A DNA stretch of 64,000 nt, taken from assembly GCA_022885665.1 (NCBI GenBank), contig JAGQDJ010000009.1, positions 186,001 through 250,000 of the forward strand. Direction: 5' to 3'. This stretch comes from Triops longicaudatus (lineage: Eukaryota; Arthropoda; Branchiopoda; Notostraca; Triopsidae). Of the stretch, positions 38,486 through 50,833 are shown in pieces (positions within the stretch are counted from its first letter, which is position 1; each line of letters opens with the position of its first letter). The notes below the pieces were generated by a model. It saw only the letters and a program-made list of their open reading frames with translations. It was not told where the DNA came from and did not search any database. Made by a program: the position numbers and the translations under genes.

Positions 38486-41400
38486 GAATTCCGAAAAACG
38501 AAAAGAAAAATCCCGAGATGCGGCAAGAAGCCGAAGAGGGAAAGAATCGGAGATTTTTGCCGATCTAGCGCATGCCTTGCCTTTACCGTCATCCGTGAGC
38601 TCACAATTGGATAAAGCCTCGGTGATGCGCTTAACCATCGCTTACTTGAAAGCGCAAAGCCTACTTGATAATGGTAAGCCCCTTTTATAAAAAGAAAAGC
38701 CTAAAGAATATTTTTTTTATAGTAGTTTTTATGTTATGGCCTGTTATTTCGTATCTTACTATTGGCTTTTATTTAAGTATTGGCACCTGATGTAACAACA
38801 CACGTTATACAATAACTTACGTAATTGAAGTTTTGCTGTATATTTATTATTGTATTTTCGCATTTTTGCCGATTTCTAAAGTTTTGTTTGCTTTTTAAGT
38901 TAGTATAGTGCTGGCTAGTGTCAACTAATTGTCACGTGTATCAAGACCCTGTGCACGCGACAAAAGCTTGCAGACGTGCTAGCTTGACCAACAGGTCTGC
39001 CGATAACAGTTTTTTCGAATGTGATTTTGTTGCATTTGAGCACTGTAACGAATATTCTAGCTTTTTCAGCCATTTTGTTCGTTTTCCTGTGTCGTACTCG
39101 AAATGGCTGGAAAACGTACGTCATTGGGGCCCCAGACATGGTGTGTCCATTTAGAAATGGTGGTGCTTTTAGATTATCGATATTATATTCCACGCAGTTG
39201 CGTATCTGTCTAATTGAAAGTCTCAGAAACTAATTTTCGTATTTTCATATCTCTATATGATGCTGTTATAAATTATTTTTACGGTGTACTCTCGAGCAAC
39301 TTCTCATAGTGCCCATATTTATGCTTGTTTGCCGAATCAGCTATAAGTTAAAGGGCAAGGAATGTACTACCTCTGTTGAATCCGTATAAGGGTGAAGGGC
39401 AACGTCCTTTTTATTGACGCAACCTTTCCCATTTTTTACGTAAGATACAGTAACACAGCTTATAGTTGACACAAGATAAGAAGACGAACTTTGTAACAGG
39501 AAACGGAAAATTCGGCGATTAGTGTTATTCCTTGAATGGTGGTCGTGATACTTTTATGAGAGTCGTTTTTCTCTACAACGCGCTTTAGAGCAGCTAGGGT
39601 TTTAAAAAACGGCAAACCAACCATTCTGTACACTAATAAAAACTTATAGGTTTCATAAAGACCCTCGTTAACGTCGTTTAAAATTAGCTTGCTTTGTACT
39701 GTAAGAAATTACCTCAAATGTTATGCTTGTTTGAATTCTGTGCTATCGTAAAACACGCGTAAAAGCCCTGGTGCATTATGTAATCAATTTAATGATACCG
39801 CGTCCTATGATTGCAAATAATACCCGTCAAATCTGCATCATCATTGGTCCCTGATTAGAGCTGTAACAAGTGGCCGTGCCTGTTGCTTGCCTTTCTCCAA
39901 GAATAACGCTAATTAATGAACCCCTTTGTTTCCGTGACTGCTTTTGCAGTGCCAATCAACGCCAAGGGAGGCTCCGCCCACGAGAATCACGCTGCAGATG
40001 CACTGCTTCTGAAAGCCTTGGAAGGCTTCCTTTTGGTGTTATCGCAAGAAGGGGATATCGTATATCTTTCCGAGAACGTCAGCCAGCACTTGGGCCTAGC
40101 ACAGATCGACTTGATTGGTCAAAGCATTTATGAATTCTCGCATCCCTGCGATCACGACGAGATCAAAGAAGTCTTATCGCTTCGTGTGACGTCGGTGAAT
40201 AACAACCATCCCAATGCTGCGGCGGTCTCCCTACCCCTTACCACCCCTGAAAGCCGCTCGTTCTTCTTGCGGCTCAAATGCACCCTCACGAGCAAAGGAC
40301 GCAGTGTCAATCTCAAGTCTGCCACCTACAAAGTAAAAAAAAATATAATAAATACAAATAAAATAAAAAATAATAATAAAAAATAAAATAAAAAAGATAA
40401 CACAAATAAATCCGAATAAAATGAATACAAAGACTTTACCCACCGAACAGCTAAACACGACATGTATACAGGTGATTCATTGTACCGGGCGGGTGTTAGC
40501 GAGTAAAGCGGCCTTGGAAACCCCAGCGGGTCATTTTCTGGTCCTGATTGGCGAACCTATTCCGCATCCCTCCAACATCGAAGTGCCCTTGGATAAGCAA
40601 ACTTTCCTCACCAAGCACAGCTTGGACATGAAATACACCTACGTCGATGACAAGTAAACTCTTTGACAATGGACAAATAGCTTGCAAAAGATCGAACTTC
40701 ACGTGACCCTTTTTCTTTTTCGTCCACCGTCTTGCAGGATTGCCAACTTTTTGGGTTACCAGCCAGACGATTTGGAAGGCAAGTCAGCCTACGAATATCA
40801 TCACAGTGTCGACAACGAGGCGGTCCTGAAAAGTTACAAGACGTTGCTGACCAAGGGCCAAACACAAACTCCGAGCTACCGATTTTTAGCCCGGACTGGC
40901 GGTTACGCTTGGGTGCAAACTCAAGCAACTTTGTTGTATGGAGCGCGGGATTCGAAGCCGCAAGCTGTTGTTTGCGTCCATTCAGTGTTGAGGTAAAGTG
41001 GGACACTCGTCTATTTTAGTTTGACATTTTTCATGGGGTATTGGGTCTTTCTTGCGACTTGCTTGTTTCAACTTGCAACCTTTTCCTTTCCATACCCTGA
41101 TACTCTTAAAAGAGACTAGTTTGCCTTTTCATGGAATCTTTTAAGACGATATGGAGTACAGAGAAGATAAAAATCCTCCAACTAACCAGGGAGTGTGTCA
41201 GGTAGCGTGCCTTCTCATTCTCGCTGAGTAATCTCCCTGACAAGTTTGACGTATTAATACGGACTTAACCGCAAAAAGGAAGAAGACAAGGTCTAGACTA
41301 CAGGTAGTTGAAATTGTGCCTTACGAAATTGCGGGACTTTGTGCTCGTCAGGATTTATTCGGCAAAAAACCTTGAATTTTTGCCTCTTTTGAAAACAGAT

Positions 41401-44400
41401 TTGAACAGTGGTTTCCTTTCGTCTTTTGCACCGTGAAAAAAGAAAGAAAACACTTTCGATGAAATGAGGACTTTTGTACATCAAAAAGGAAACCAGAATC
41501 TAGGAGAAAAAACTGTTTGCATAAAACATTTGTTTACTTCTTTTAGCAATTCTCCTAGTAGTTTCTTTTATTAGTACGCTTTGTGTTTTTCAGCAATTCT
41601 GTTTCGTGATTTCATTTAAGTGGGTTTGTTAGTAACACCTTTGGGAATTTCCTTACTTCTATCTTGTAGTGGTTCTTTTTAATTATTGTAGTATTTTTTC
41701 AATAATTGTCTGTTTCATTGGAATAACTGTACGAATTTGCAGAAACAACTGCGAATCCTGGATATTTTCGAAAAATCGTTTGAATTTGGTTTTGCAAAAA
41801 TAGGGCGGGATTAGTTTGTCCGAGGAATCTGCGTTTTGTTCTGTTGTTGGGAATCCTCATGTTGAAATTGCAAGGTCTATTTTTGGAAGCCACGTGACCG
41901 GTTTTTACGAGGAACTGGAGACAGGTCTTGCGAATATAGTGAGCTTTTTTTTTTTTTCTTTTTTTTTTCTTTTTTTTTTGCAACCAGTGCAACGTGCAAC
42001 CAGTTTTTAGGTTAGAGTTCAGCTACCGGGAGAGCTAATTGTTAATAAGCCTATTTTTCTAACATTTTCGTTCCAGAACAGGTTCTTCGTGGGATATATT
42101 AGGCATTGTTTTTGCGTTAAGGAATTCAAGTGAGATATGTGGAGGGCATATACGACTAAAATTGAGCTCAGGGGACGACAAAACAAGGTTATAAACGAAC
42201 CCTTGGAAAAAATAACAGTAAAGCAAAAGAAGGAGATCAACAACACGAGGGACTGGCGTAGCATAGTTATTGGTCATTTGCCAAAGCCCGTGATTTGCTT
42301 AACGAACCGTCGTGCTCGGCTTGTTGGTTTCACCAGGTCGCGTGGGGGACTTTCTTCGAGCTATTTTCAGTCGAGAAGGCAAGCTTGGACTCGGAACTTG
42401 TTCTTTACGCCCTTGCTTATCAGCTTCTCGAAAACACCACAAGTTTGTTGTGCGAATTTTTGATCCTTGGCTGCGCGGGTCACCCTAGGAGGGACCAGGC
42501 CAATCATACCCTTCACCTACATTGGGCTTTTTCTCCCCCTTTTTTCTCTGTCTCTACCGTAACGTAACCCAAAAGCATTGGGACAAGGACACACCTTTCA
42601 GTAATCTTGTGCTTTTCAAACACAGTGGAGTGGAGGCCGAGGACGAGATCCTGTCCGTGAATCAGATGACCGCCAAGGCGGCCGGAACAACACCTGCTGT
42701 CAAAACGGAGTTGGGCGCTGTTAGTTGCAAAGCGTCGATCCAGAGTGAAAATCACGTTAAGCCGCTGCGTTCCGTGACGACCAACGGTAAAGTCCAGCGC
42801 CAGCCTTTCGCATCTTTGGAAGTGTGCCGCCCTCGTGCTACCACGGCTAACATTTTTGCGCCCCGCACAGCCGAAATGAGTAATGGTTTCTTGATGTTCG
42901 ACGAAAAGGAAGGCATGACAGGTAATAAAAAATAAAAGGGATTTGTAATTTATAATGGGTAAGGGGTTTTAACAGCATAACATTGAGCAATAGCGGATAT
43001 TTGAGAAACCCTGATGGGCTTTTCCCCGAAGAGGATCTTTTGTGTGCTTTTAGATAATCTTAAAGTGAACAGTTGGCGAAACGCCTTGAGTTTGCATTTT
43101 TCGACGGATCTATGTACAGATCCTTTTTTATTTCTTTTCATACAGCATACGAAGAATAGCGTCAGAAAAGGTTATTTCGTATTGCTCGTGGTGAAATAAT
43201 GGAAAATTAAATTCAGGGGTCTGTACTTTCACGTGCTTTTGATAAAGTTATCAAGAACGGATTATCAGTTTCAACACGCGATATAACTTTCCGGGAACAG
43301 AACACAAAAGGGTTTGGTCCCTTGTCAAGCCAGAAAATATCAGTGCCCAATTGGGATCTAATACAATTTACTGTGATTTTGCTTTACAGAGCTAAAAGAA
43401 GAACCCGAAGACCTGACACATTTGGCTCCAGCGGCGGGAGATGCGTGCATACCTCTTGATTTCCCAGCGTTCTTTTCCATGGCCGAATTGTTTGAAGATA
43501 TCAGCCTGCCAGCAACGCTGGATTGCTTGCCCTTGACTGGTATGGAATTCCCGTTTGAAAGTCAGCAAGACAGCAGTCTAGACGACGAAGAAAGCGAAAA
43601 AGACAGTGTCTACTCTGCCACTGCATCCGTTTTCAGAAATGACCCCTTCATTGACAAACCTGGGCCCAGTCCAGGATTGTCCGACTCGGAGTTGGATATC
43701 TTGAAGCCCATTTCCACCAAGGTAAACAAAACGTGATTAGATATATTAATGCCAACCAACGCAGAAAGGACAACCTTGTTTGTAAATGCGTGCGTAAATG
43801 GGTTCCCCTTTGTTTGTCAACCGTGTAGTTGTACTTCTTTTTTAACATTATTTTCTGTACTTTACGTGTGTATTCGTTAAGATTTTTGTTTACGATTTCT
43901 TGTTTAATGAATATTTATTCGTAATTTTTTCTCATTTATCTTACTAAGGAAAATTGTTATTTAGGAAAATAATTCAACCGTATTTAATATGCTCGATTTG
44001 TAATTATAGAACGAAGATCCAATGATCGAACCTATTTCGCCGTACTTATCTTCAGCCAGCGAAAAGAGTATATGCCAAGTGGGTTCATACGCCGTACAGC
44101 GACAAAACAGTTTGCCGCCAATGGAGTCTTTGGACGATGACGATTTCATGCGCTCGCCGTTCACGGAAGTGGGCAGTCTGGAAACGGAAGATGTTTCTTT
44201 GTACAAAGAAGACATGAAAGTGAATCTGAGCCACCAACCTACCATCAAGAAAGAAACTTGCTTCGAAAGCGAGACGACTCTGGTCGACGAATCGATGGAG
44301 GAGGAAGACGAATTCGACACCCGAGCTCCTTACATCCCCATGGACGATTGTGAAGACTTACCTCTCTTTGATAGTCCCAAGTTTAATTGGGATATCCCGT

Positions 44401-45565
44401 TAGAAGATTTTATGGGCAAAGACCAATCGTTTGAAGAGCAAGCCGTGGAAATGCAAGCCACATTGGCTCCCAAGGAAGGACGAAGCTTGGCTCAGCTTCT
44501 GCAACAAGAAAGTGCGTCCACAAGTTCAGCCAAGGCGATTAAAGGTATGAGTCATAAAACAGGTCAAGAAACTTGAGATGGAAATGCTTTAACCCCTTTG
44601 GATTTTTCTTAACCTTTATCCCAGGTTCTTCTCTGGTATTTAACTCTACCAGCTGGAGACCCAATGGCCTGGAGCCCGTTTTCCCCGAAGTAAATTGTCC
44701 GGCGTTGGGGTCAAACCTGGAACGTGCTAATGACTTGGGACCTGTCCGAAAAAATATCGAAAGTCTGAAACGCCCCTTTATCGAAACGGAGATGGAGACC
44801 AAGCTCTCGAGCAAGAAACAGAAGATGGGAAGTGACCAATTGACCCAGTCTAACCTGTCTTCGATGACTACTCAGTTGCCAACGGCTGTCGGCACTTTGG
44901 AGCAGATGCTGATGTCTGGAGCGTCAAACTCTTCGAGAATCGACGGGAATCGGTCTTCAGGCGAACTGTTCACTGCACTCAGAGATTCTCCCAACGTCAA
45001 ACACACTATGGCACAAGGAACCAACGCGAAGCGACTGGTTGCCGCAACTACCACAAACTCATATACGTCGCGAGTCAAGCCCGGTATGTCGGCAGGGTGC
45101 TTGATGGAAGAAGCCGTGACGAACACCTTTGCTTCGAGTGCGGTACCGACCCCCAAGTTGAACATGACGGGAGGCACAATGGAGGATGTTTGGCGAAGAA
45201 TGTCGTGCGCACCCAAAACGGGCGCGTCGAACGCACCAGCATCCACAACCACGCTTCAGCAACAGCAGACGTCCATGCCACTCTCTTTAGCCGGAAGGCG
45301 AATGAGACCTGCAGACTCCAATAGCGTGCTGCTCAATTTACTGGTCAGTGGAAGTGATACGGTGGCTGGTTATGCTTGTGGGGGCAAAGGTTATTCAAAG
45401 CCTATGAGCGGACAGGGTTCTTCTCTCTTGTCTCTAATGCTAGCTGGGTCCAAAGGCACAGGATCAGTCATGCCAGGGGAAACACAACCAACAGAGGCCA
45501 CAAAAACGAAAAACTCATCGCCCAGTAATTTCTCTTCCTCTCCGTCTTACAGAACCTTTCCGTAG
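38486..45565 (+). CDS. HIF1A: Hypoxia-inducible factor 1 alpha (sima/HIF-1A orthologue)
   Basis: Oxygen-regulated bHLH-PAS transcription factor that pairs with ARNT/Cycle-type partners in the nucleus. Exons by splice motif and phase: 38486-38673 (bHLH; SRDAARSRRGKE, HALPLPSSVSSQLDKASVMR), 39950-40332 (PAS-A; SEFSHPCDHDEIKE-type core, SFFLRLKCTLTSKGR), 40472-40653 (HCTGRV, GEPIPHPSNIEVPLD), 40738-40992 (PAS-B; YRFLARTGGYAWVQTQAT), 42626-42921 (EDEILSVNQM), 43390-43721, 44010-44544 and 44625-45565. All junctions keep frame. The N-terminal degradation motif EDLTHLAPAAGD has its proline at 43428, and the C-terminal motif TRAPYIPMDD has its proline at 44328; these are the sites hydroxylated by PHD and read by VHL in animal HIFs. 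The second motif has Arg where vertebrates have Leu (LAP to RAP). A basic SSKKQKM segment lies in the last exon. The canonical C-terminal CEVNAP asparagine motif is not found. Length is about 1,045 aa with the candidate first exon, against 826 in human. The start codon is not certain. Confidence 0.96.
38674..39949 (+). other. HIF intron between bHLH and PAS-A exons
   Basis: Donor AATG|GTAAGC and acceptor GACTGCTTTTGCAG, phase 1 on both sides. At 1.28 kb it is the longest certain HIF intron after the 40993-42625 one. I see no internal gene; short open frames on both strands (around 38920-39230) have no support. Confidence 0.85.
40993..42625 (+). other. HIF intron between PAS-B and the linker exon
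   Basis: Donor TTGAG|GTAAAG and acceptor GCTTTTCAAACACAG, phase 2 on both sides, length 1.63 kb. It contains a long pyrimidine tract at 41944-41979. The joined reading (HSVLSGVEAEDEILS) is smooth, so no coding exon needs to be assumed inside. Confidence 0.85.
41944..41979. repeat. Pyrimidine tract in a HIF intron
   Basis: Thirty-six bases of T interrupted by three C residues, inside the 1.63-kb HIF intron. Low-complexity; not followed by a convincing coding exon. Confidence 0.8.
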
Positions 45566-45950
45566 ATAGCAGTGCATCTATATTTTTTCTTTATTTGCCT
45601 TTTTTTCTTTGTTGGGGTATACAAAAGTTTAACCGAAAAGTTTTTTTGAAGATTTTAACTTCATGGAAGTTCCTATTAGAGTACTAACGCTTTTTACGTG
45701 GCTTTTTTTCGCTCCACACTCTTATTTGCGAGTTCCCTAGAAATTAACCTGCGCCGCAAAATCGTAGACCCAAAGACAGTGGATATTAGCACGAATTATG
45801 CATTTTCATTCTTTTGTGGGGGGATTTATGAGAAACCAAAAAATAATATGATCTGAATACGCTATACCGGTTCATTTTCTTTCTTTTTTGTTTTGTCATG
45901 TATTCGTCAGACTAGTTAGAAAATAAACCAAAGCTTAGGCCCTCAGAACA
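45566..45950 (+). other. 3' untranslated region of HIF alpha (short form)
   Basis: T-rich sequence from the stop at 45565 to an AATAAA at 45922. A longer transcript reaching the exon at 46197 or the AATAAA-like sequences near 47740 and 47860 cannot be excluded. Confidence 0.55.
45922..45927 (+). terminator. Polyadenylation signal AATAAA (HIF)
   Basis: Canonical AATAAA in GAAAATAAACC, about 360 bp beyond the HIF stop codon. Confidence 0.6.
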
Positions 45951-46196
45951 CAGCATCTGTAATGAAAAATACCTATGGCATGAGGAAAACCTGCATGATG
46001 GAATGTACTTTGAATCTAAACAAGGATTAAGGTTTTGACAGTCTGTTTGCATGTCTTAGTGTCTTGACTAGAATTTGGGTGTATGTTGAACATGTCCGTG
46101 TCCCCCTTAGCGACGTTTAGGAATGGTAGTCTATGTTGAGATGGAAGCCTTCAGTCCAGGTTGAGTAATGCTCTTTATTCATTGTTGTGTACATAG

Positions 46197-46505
46197 GATG
46201 TCAATAAGCTAAGAGAGAAGCCATCATCCAACACTGTTCGTGGTTGTCCATCGGGAATTCCTTTGGCTGCCACTTCATCTGTGAACACGAACAGAGCCAG
46301 CTTTAGCCTTATCAGAGAGGAGCAATCCGTATACCCAGCGTTTTATACCAAAAATTTACCTGTTCAGCGCCCATTTCCCGCTTTCCAGTTAAGGCATGAT
46401 ACTACCTTACCTTCAGTCTCTGCGTCACCTGGAGGACCGGACTTGCTCACCATGCTTGAAATGTCCTTATTGGACATGGCAGATACTCGCCCTCATGTAC
46501 TGTGA
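46197..46505 (+). CDS. Possible alternative C-terminal exon of HIF alpha
   Basis: A pyrimidine-rich acceptor (TTCATTGTTGTGTACATAG, ending 46196) opens a frame of 102 codons to TGA at 46505, beginning DVNKLREKPSSN. Only entry in phase 0 stays open; the other two phases stop within a few codons. The C-terminus PDLLTMLEMSLLDMAD resembles the acidic Leu-rich helix of the HIF C-terminal transactivation domain (ELLRALDQ in vertebrates). No CEVN-type asparagine motif precedes it. Possible phase-0 donors are the exon end at 43721, GAA|GTAAAT at 44690 and the weaker CTG|GTCAGT near 45349. It could instead be an unrelated or non-functional open frame. Confidence 0.35.
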   Translation, partial: DVNKLREKPSSNTVRGCPSGIPLAATSSVNTNRASFSLIREEQSVYPAFYTKNLPVQRPFPAFQLRHDTTLPSVSASPGGPDLLTMLEMSLLDMADTRPHVL

Positions 46506-48417
46506 ACTTCATAACGGAATCTTTGAAAAACAAAAGCCAAGTATATGTGTGCAATCTTACAAATAACGAAGAGGAAGAAACAAAGCTACTCTTCATTAAA
46601 ACCCCCAGCAACCTGAGTTGTTCCATCGGAAGCTGATCAGGAAAGGAAGAGAGGCTGGGAATAGACATAGACACTGAAAATTTTGTCGATAGCTTGACAC
46701 TAACGTTGCAGTTTTTTTTATGAGTACCATTTAAGGGGTTCAGACACCTTTGTGTTGTTTTAGCATAGTGTTTGAATATATATTTTTTTCCATTTAAATG
46801 TGTAGTTGCGGTTTTTTGGGGAAAAAACATTCAACTCGTCTCAATGGGTATGATTTACGAGTTAACCCTGTAACGACCAGAGTAACAACTTGTAGGATTG
46901 AAACCAGGTTAGAACATTTGCACAAGTGCATTATTGCTATTTTTCATCATTCAGTTCGATCACCTACTTTGGAAAGAAAGTATCAAGAAATATGTTTAAG
47001 CTTCTGCCCCTCCCCCAAAGAACTGGTGGTTATCTGTATCCCCCGTTAGGTTCTTCTGTTGTCAACATTTCTTGGTATTACACATATACAAAAGGGGACG
47101 CTTGTCGCGAATGTGCAAGTTGAGTTGTTAAGCCATATATCCACAGCAGGGTAAAACATTAATCTTTTTCGTCTCATTTGGCTTTTAAAATGTCTATTTG
47201 CCCCCTTCCCTGCATCTCTAACGACCAGATATGATTAACAATTGTTGAGCTTTGTTAACCCGCCCCCTCCCCCTTTGTTCGCCTAAAGAGTACAATTGTT
47301 TCTGAAATTCACGCAGTGGAACGGGAAATATCAAGACAGAGTAATTGTTGGGACTATTTTACCGACCCATGACCTGTATTTTTAACAACGCATCCCGGAT
47401 GGAAAAAAAACTGTTGCAGTCGTGAAACCCGGGTTTTTAGAAAAGGTTATTTAGTTTCAACAAAGAGATTATTACAGAAGAATATAGCTTTCTCGTTACA
47501 CTGTTCGTATATTTTATGGCTTTTTTAGACTGGCAACCTAAGAAATAGATATCTTCCCAGTTTTTCTCTTTTTTGAAAAAGGAAAAGTAGTCTCCAACAT
47601 ACCTTTTTTTCTTTACTGTTTACGGTGCATGGGTGGTAGACAGAAAACGATGTAGATGGTGATAGTTTAGCCAAAAATACACTGATGTACACATGTTATA
47701 TGTTTGGTCTATTTTCTAAAAAGAGACTAATTATGAAAAGAGAATAAATACAATATTGAACTGATATTCGTAGCTTATTTTTAAGTAATGTATTACGCTC
47801 CTGATTACTCTGGTGGTTTCTACTGGTTATACATAGATAGCGAAGTATTTCAGTCACACATAAATAAAGTGCCAGTTTGATTTTCTTTTAGAAATTATAT
47901 ATTCTCATTTCGGATGAAATCCGAGTGTTTCCGCTATTTTTGTCGAGATTCTTCATGCAAAAACGAAGCGCCTATTCATTATTACTGTTCAAAATGTGGA
48001 AAGAAACAATGCGTGATTTGCTGGTTAACTTGATTACTTCGAAACAGAAAATTTTTGTTTTTTTTCACTCGCTTCACGAGGTAGATTTTGCAGAATCAAA
48101 AGCGCGCTCTTCGTAGTGACTTGCGGGTCAATAGTATTAAAAAAAAAAACGCATGAAGTAGCTTGCGGTAAATATTTGTACGGGATGCCACAACTGAAAC
48201 ACGTGCTCGAAAATACAGCTACCGAAAGTTACTAGAAGTGACAGAACTACTGGTGTTGAACGAAAAGAATTTGAGACAAAAGTACGAAAACTAATAAATT
48301 CATTATAAAGGACCCCGTGTGTCACCGGAAGAGAGTTTAAAATCCCTGTTAAAAAGCTGAACGAATGATCAAAGAGCATGGAGAGCTATCAGGGTGTGTT
48401 CTAAGATAACCAGTCGG
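46506..48417. other. Intergenic stretch between HIF and the next gene
   Basis: AT-rich DNA without supported exons. AATAAA sequences at about 47742 and 47863 could serve as distal HIF polyadenylation signals. Confidence 0.5.
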
Positions 48418-49720
48418 ATGAGTAAGTAAAATTGTGACACCAATTTTACAGCAGATTTTTTTCAATTTTACTAATGTATTGGTCATTCAAGGTCTTTCGA
48501 AGAGGGCTTCGAAAGTGATGACTTTCGTTCAATAATTGCGGACAGCCAAGATCAAGCGACCTTTTTCATGGATCCTGTCTCCTTCACTTGGAAATCAATA
48601 ACCAAATTGGCGCCTCTCCCATTAGTATTCGAGTCTTATCAGGAAGAACCTAACTGTGAAGAAAAACGCAGGGAAACGGCTGTAGATGTCGAATGGAAAA
48701 AAGAAATGGAAACTTATAATAAAATCCCATCCGACATCGTTGATAAATATGCAAGCGTAATTGTGAAGCCAAAGAAGAAGCCAGAAAAGAAGTCCGAGGC
48801 TTTCTTTGCTTGGCGAGAACGTAATTTTGACCAATTTCCTACGTTGTTAACCAAACAAAATAATAAATTTACGTTTTTAATTCTTTGTAGTAGCAAGGGA
48901 TGGTTACCTGCCTCCGAAGCGTTGTACACCTCCACCACTCAACAATGCCTGGGAACAAAAGCCCGGAAAACAGTTGTTTAAACCTATTTCACGAAGCTTA
49001 TTGGTTTCATCAGGAGAGCTGAAAGACTTAAGAAAAGCCACGCAAAACGGCTTAAGTACGCTAGAAGACGATGCAGAGAGGCGTAGAAGAAATTATATTA
49101 AGATGTTCGGCAACCCCGATATCAGCGGCATTAATGCACACAGGTTTTGGAACACTAGATCAGAACTCGAAGAGCCGTACCATCCTAAGCACGACACTGA
49201 TGAAGATTGGGACGCTTACATTCCCCAACCTAAGAAACCAGAACCTGTACCGATGAAAAAGTCCGAACACGTGAATATTCCCCCAGGTTTACCACCTTGT
49301 TTGCAAATGCTAGCTCTTGAGAAGCAGAAACGGATGGAAAAGCGTAGAGGAAAAGGCGACCCAAGGTCACAGAACTCTTCCGTGACTGAACAGAAATCAG
49401 CAAGAACCACTCATTGCAAAAGCTCTCGTGACTTTTCAGCCCAGTTTGACTTCAAATCGGAAGAACCGGTTGCCAGCGTAGTTGAGAATCCTCAGGAGAA
49501 ACAAAGAGCTTTCGTCCCTTTGGCTGATACCGAATCTTCTCCCGATACAACTTGGAACACTCCCAGGCCTCAAATGAGGCCAGAATCTTTCAATCCGAAG
49601 GTTGATCTCCCATCGCATACGCAATTCCTACAGCCTCAGCCTCCATATCCAAGGCCAGACTTGGCCGAGGAAGAATTAATCCTACACTTTGTGAGCAAGA
49701 AAATCAGGACATTAATCTAA
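48418..49720 (+). CDS. Unrecognised charged protein, 3 (possibly 4) exons
   Basis: Exon chain by phase: 48418-48425 (MSK start), 48492-48820, 48891-49720. Introns are 66 and 70 bp with donors AA|GTAAAA and AC|GTAATT and acceptors ending TTCAAG and CTTTGTAG, and the frame is kept. The protein is acidic, then Lys/Glu-rich (VKPKKKPEKKSE), followed by segments that look constrained: FFAWRELARDGYLPPKR, PPPLNNAWEQKPGKQLF and DTDEDWDAYIPQPKKPEP. I see no signal peptide, membrane segment or catalytic motif. A basic run ERRRRNY and MEKRRGKGD could be nuclear or RNA-binding. Reading through, it ends IRTLI at 49720 (about 388 aa). Alternatively a donor TTT|GTGAGC at 49691 can join in phase to 49937-50113. 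Its 3' end faces the CDKL gene (convergent pair). Confidence 0.75.
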
Positions 49721-49936
49721 GTATTAGAAAGTTCTTTGTCATGCCCAAGCATAGCTTTTGTCACAAGCTAGCCAATTGTTCCTTATGTATGAAAGTGATC
49801 TCGTAAAGAGCGCTGCTTGCCCCGTGCCCGGTTATCGCCTAAATCTGCCCGCACTTCGGCAATCGACTCAGATGTCACTGTCGCAATCGAACGCCTCTTT
49901 GTATTCCCCGTTAGGCATTACGCAAATTTTTCACAG

Positions 49937-50113
49937 TTTACACAGCAATATTTACTAGGAGTGCACAATATATCAACTGCACCCGTGACACGTCAGTTTC
50001 AACACATGTTAGCGTGTCCCGTACCGAGTATGGATTTTGAGCAGGAGTGGCAGTTGTTAATGGCTCGATTAGCCGAATTGTCAGTTGAAGGGAATTCAAT
50101 AATTTTCGTGTAA
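49937..50113 (+). CDS. Possible terminal exon of the 48.4 kb gene
   Basis: An acceptor (CGCAAATTTTTCACAG, ending 49936) begins a 58-codon frame to TAA 50113, starting FTQQYLLGVHNI and containing CPVPSMDFEQEWQLLM and LAELSV. It joins in phase 0 to the donor at 49691, giving a protein of about 437 aa instead of 388. Another frame over 49758-49958 also contains a CPVPGY segment, so the true 3' structure may differ and could include an additional small exon. Confidence 0.4.
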   Translation, partial: FTQQYLLGVHNISTAPVTRQFQHMLACPVPSMDFEQEWQLLMARLAELSVEGNSIIFV

Positions 50114-50833
50114 CAGTGGAATCAATCCTGCATCTTGTTCGTTGCTGTCCGGATAATTTTTTGTTGTTTACACCGTAATAATGAAGGTCGGTAAAGATGA
50201 TATTTCGTTTGATTAATTGGTGCGTTGTTTACCTGCTATTACCCAAGTGATCTATGCTTTATCCAGAGAGTACTTGTTAAAGTGCCAAAACTGAAACAAA
50301 AGTTTGTAGCTCAAAGTTGTAATATGACTTTCTCTTTTGTTAATCTGAAAGACAAACCCAGAATATTACATATTTTTGTCACTGTATGAGCACGGCGCCC
50401 AAGTGTTGAAACATTTCTGAAGGTATTAATTTACCATATTTCGCTTCCATTTTATCCAGTAAGGATTTCACAAGCCTTACATCCTAACTTTTCTTGTAGT
50501 GCCGTGCACCGTTTAATAACCTTATCCCAGAAAGTGCCAATGAACCATTCTTTACAATTAAGGCCGCCAGGGTCTACCAATCTAGCTGTACCACGCGTCA
50601 AACGTAACTTGACATCCACCAATCCCTTTTTGAGTACGAGAACTTTGCAACCCAGGGTACAAGTAGTGCAACACTCATGAGTTCATTTTTGTTCTATTTT
50701 TCTCAACAAAAGTTATAGATGGACGGAATCTTCTCGAAAGCTTTTCTCAGTATTGACGATTCTGTGGAAAGGGGACGCCGGGCAGGTACACACTCCCGAC
50801 AGTCACGGCATGGTAAACCCCTTGGCCGGACCC
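50114..50833. other. Convergent 3' ends, intergenic
   Basis: Gap between the stop of the plus-strand gene and the stop of the minus-strand CDKL gene. An ATTAAA on the minus strand at about 50512 could polyadenylate CDKL. No coding feature seen; the plus-strand open frame covering 50719-51060 is antisense to the last CDKL exon. Confidence 0.5.
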
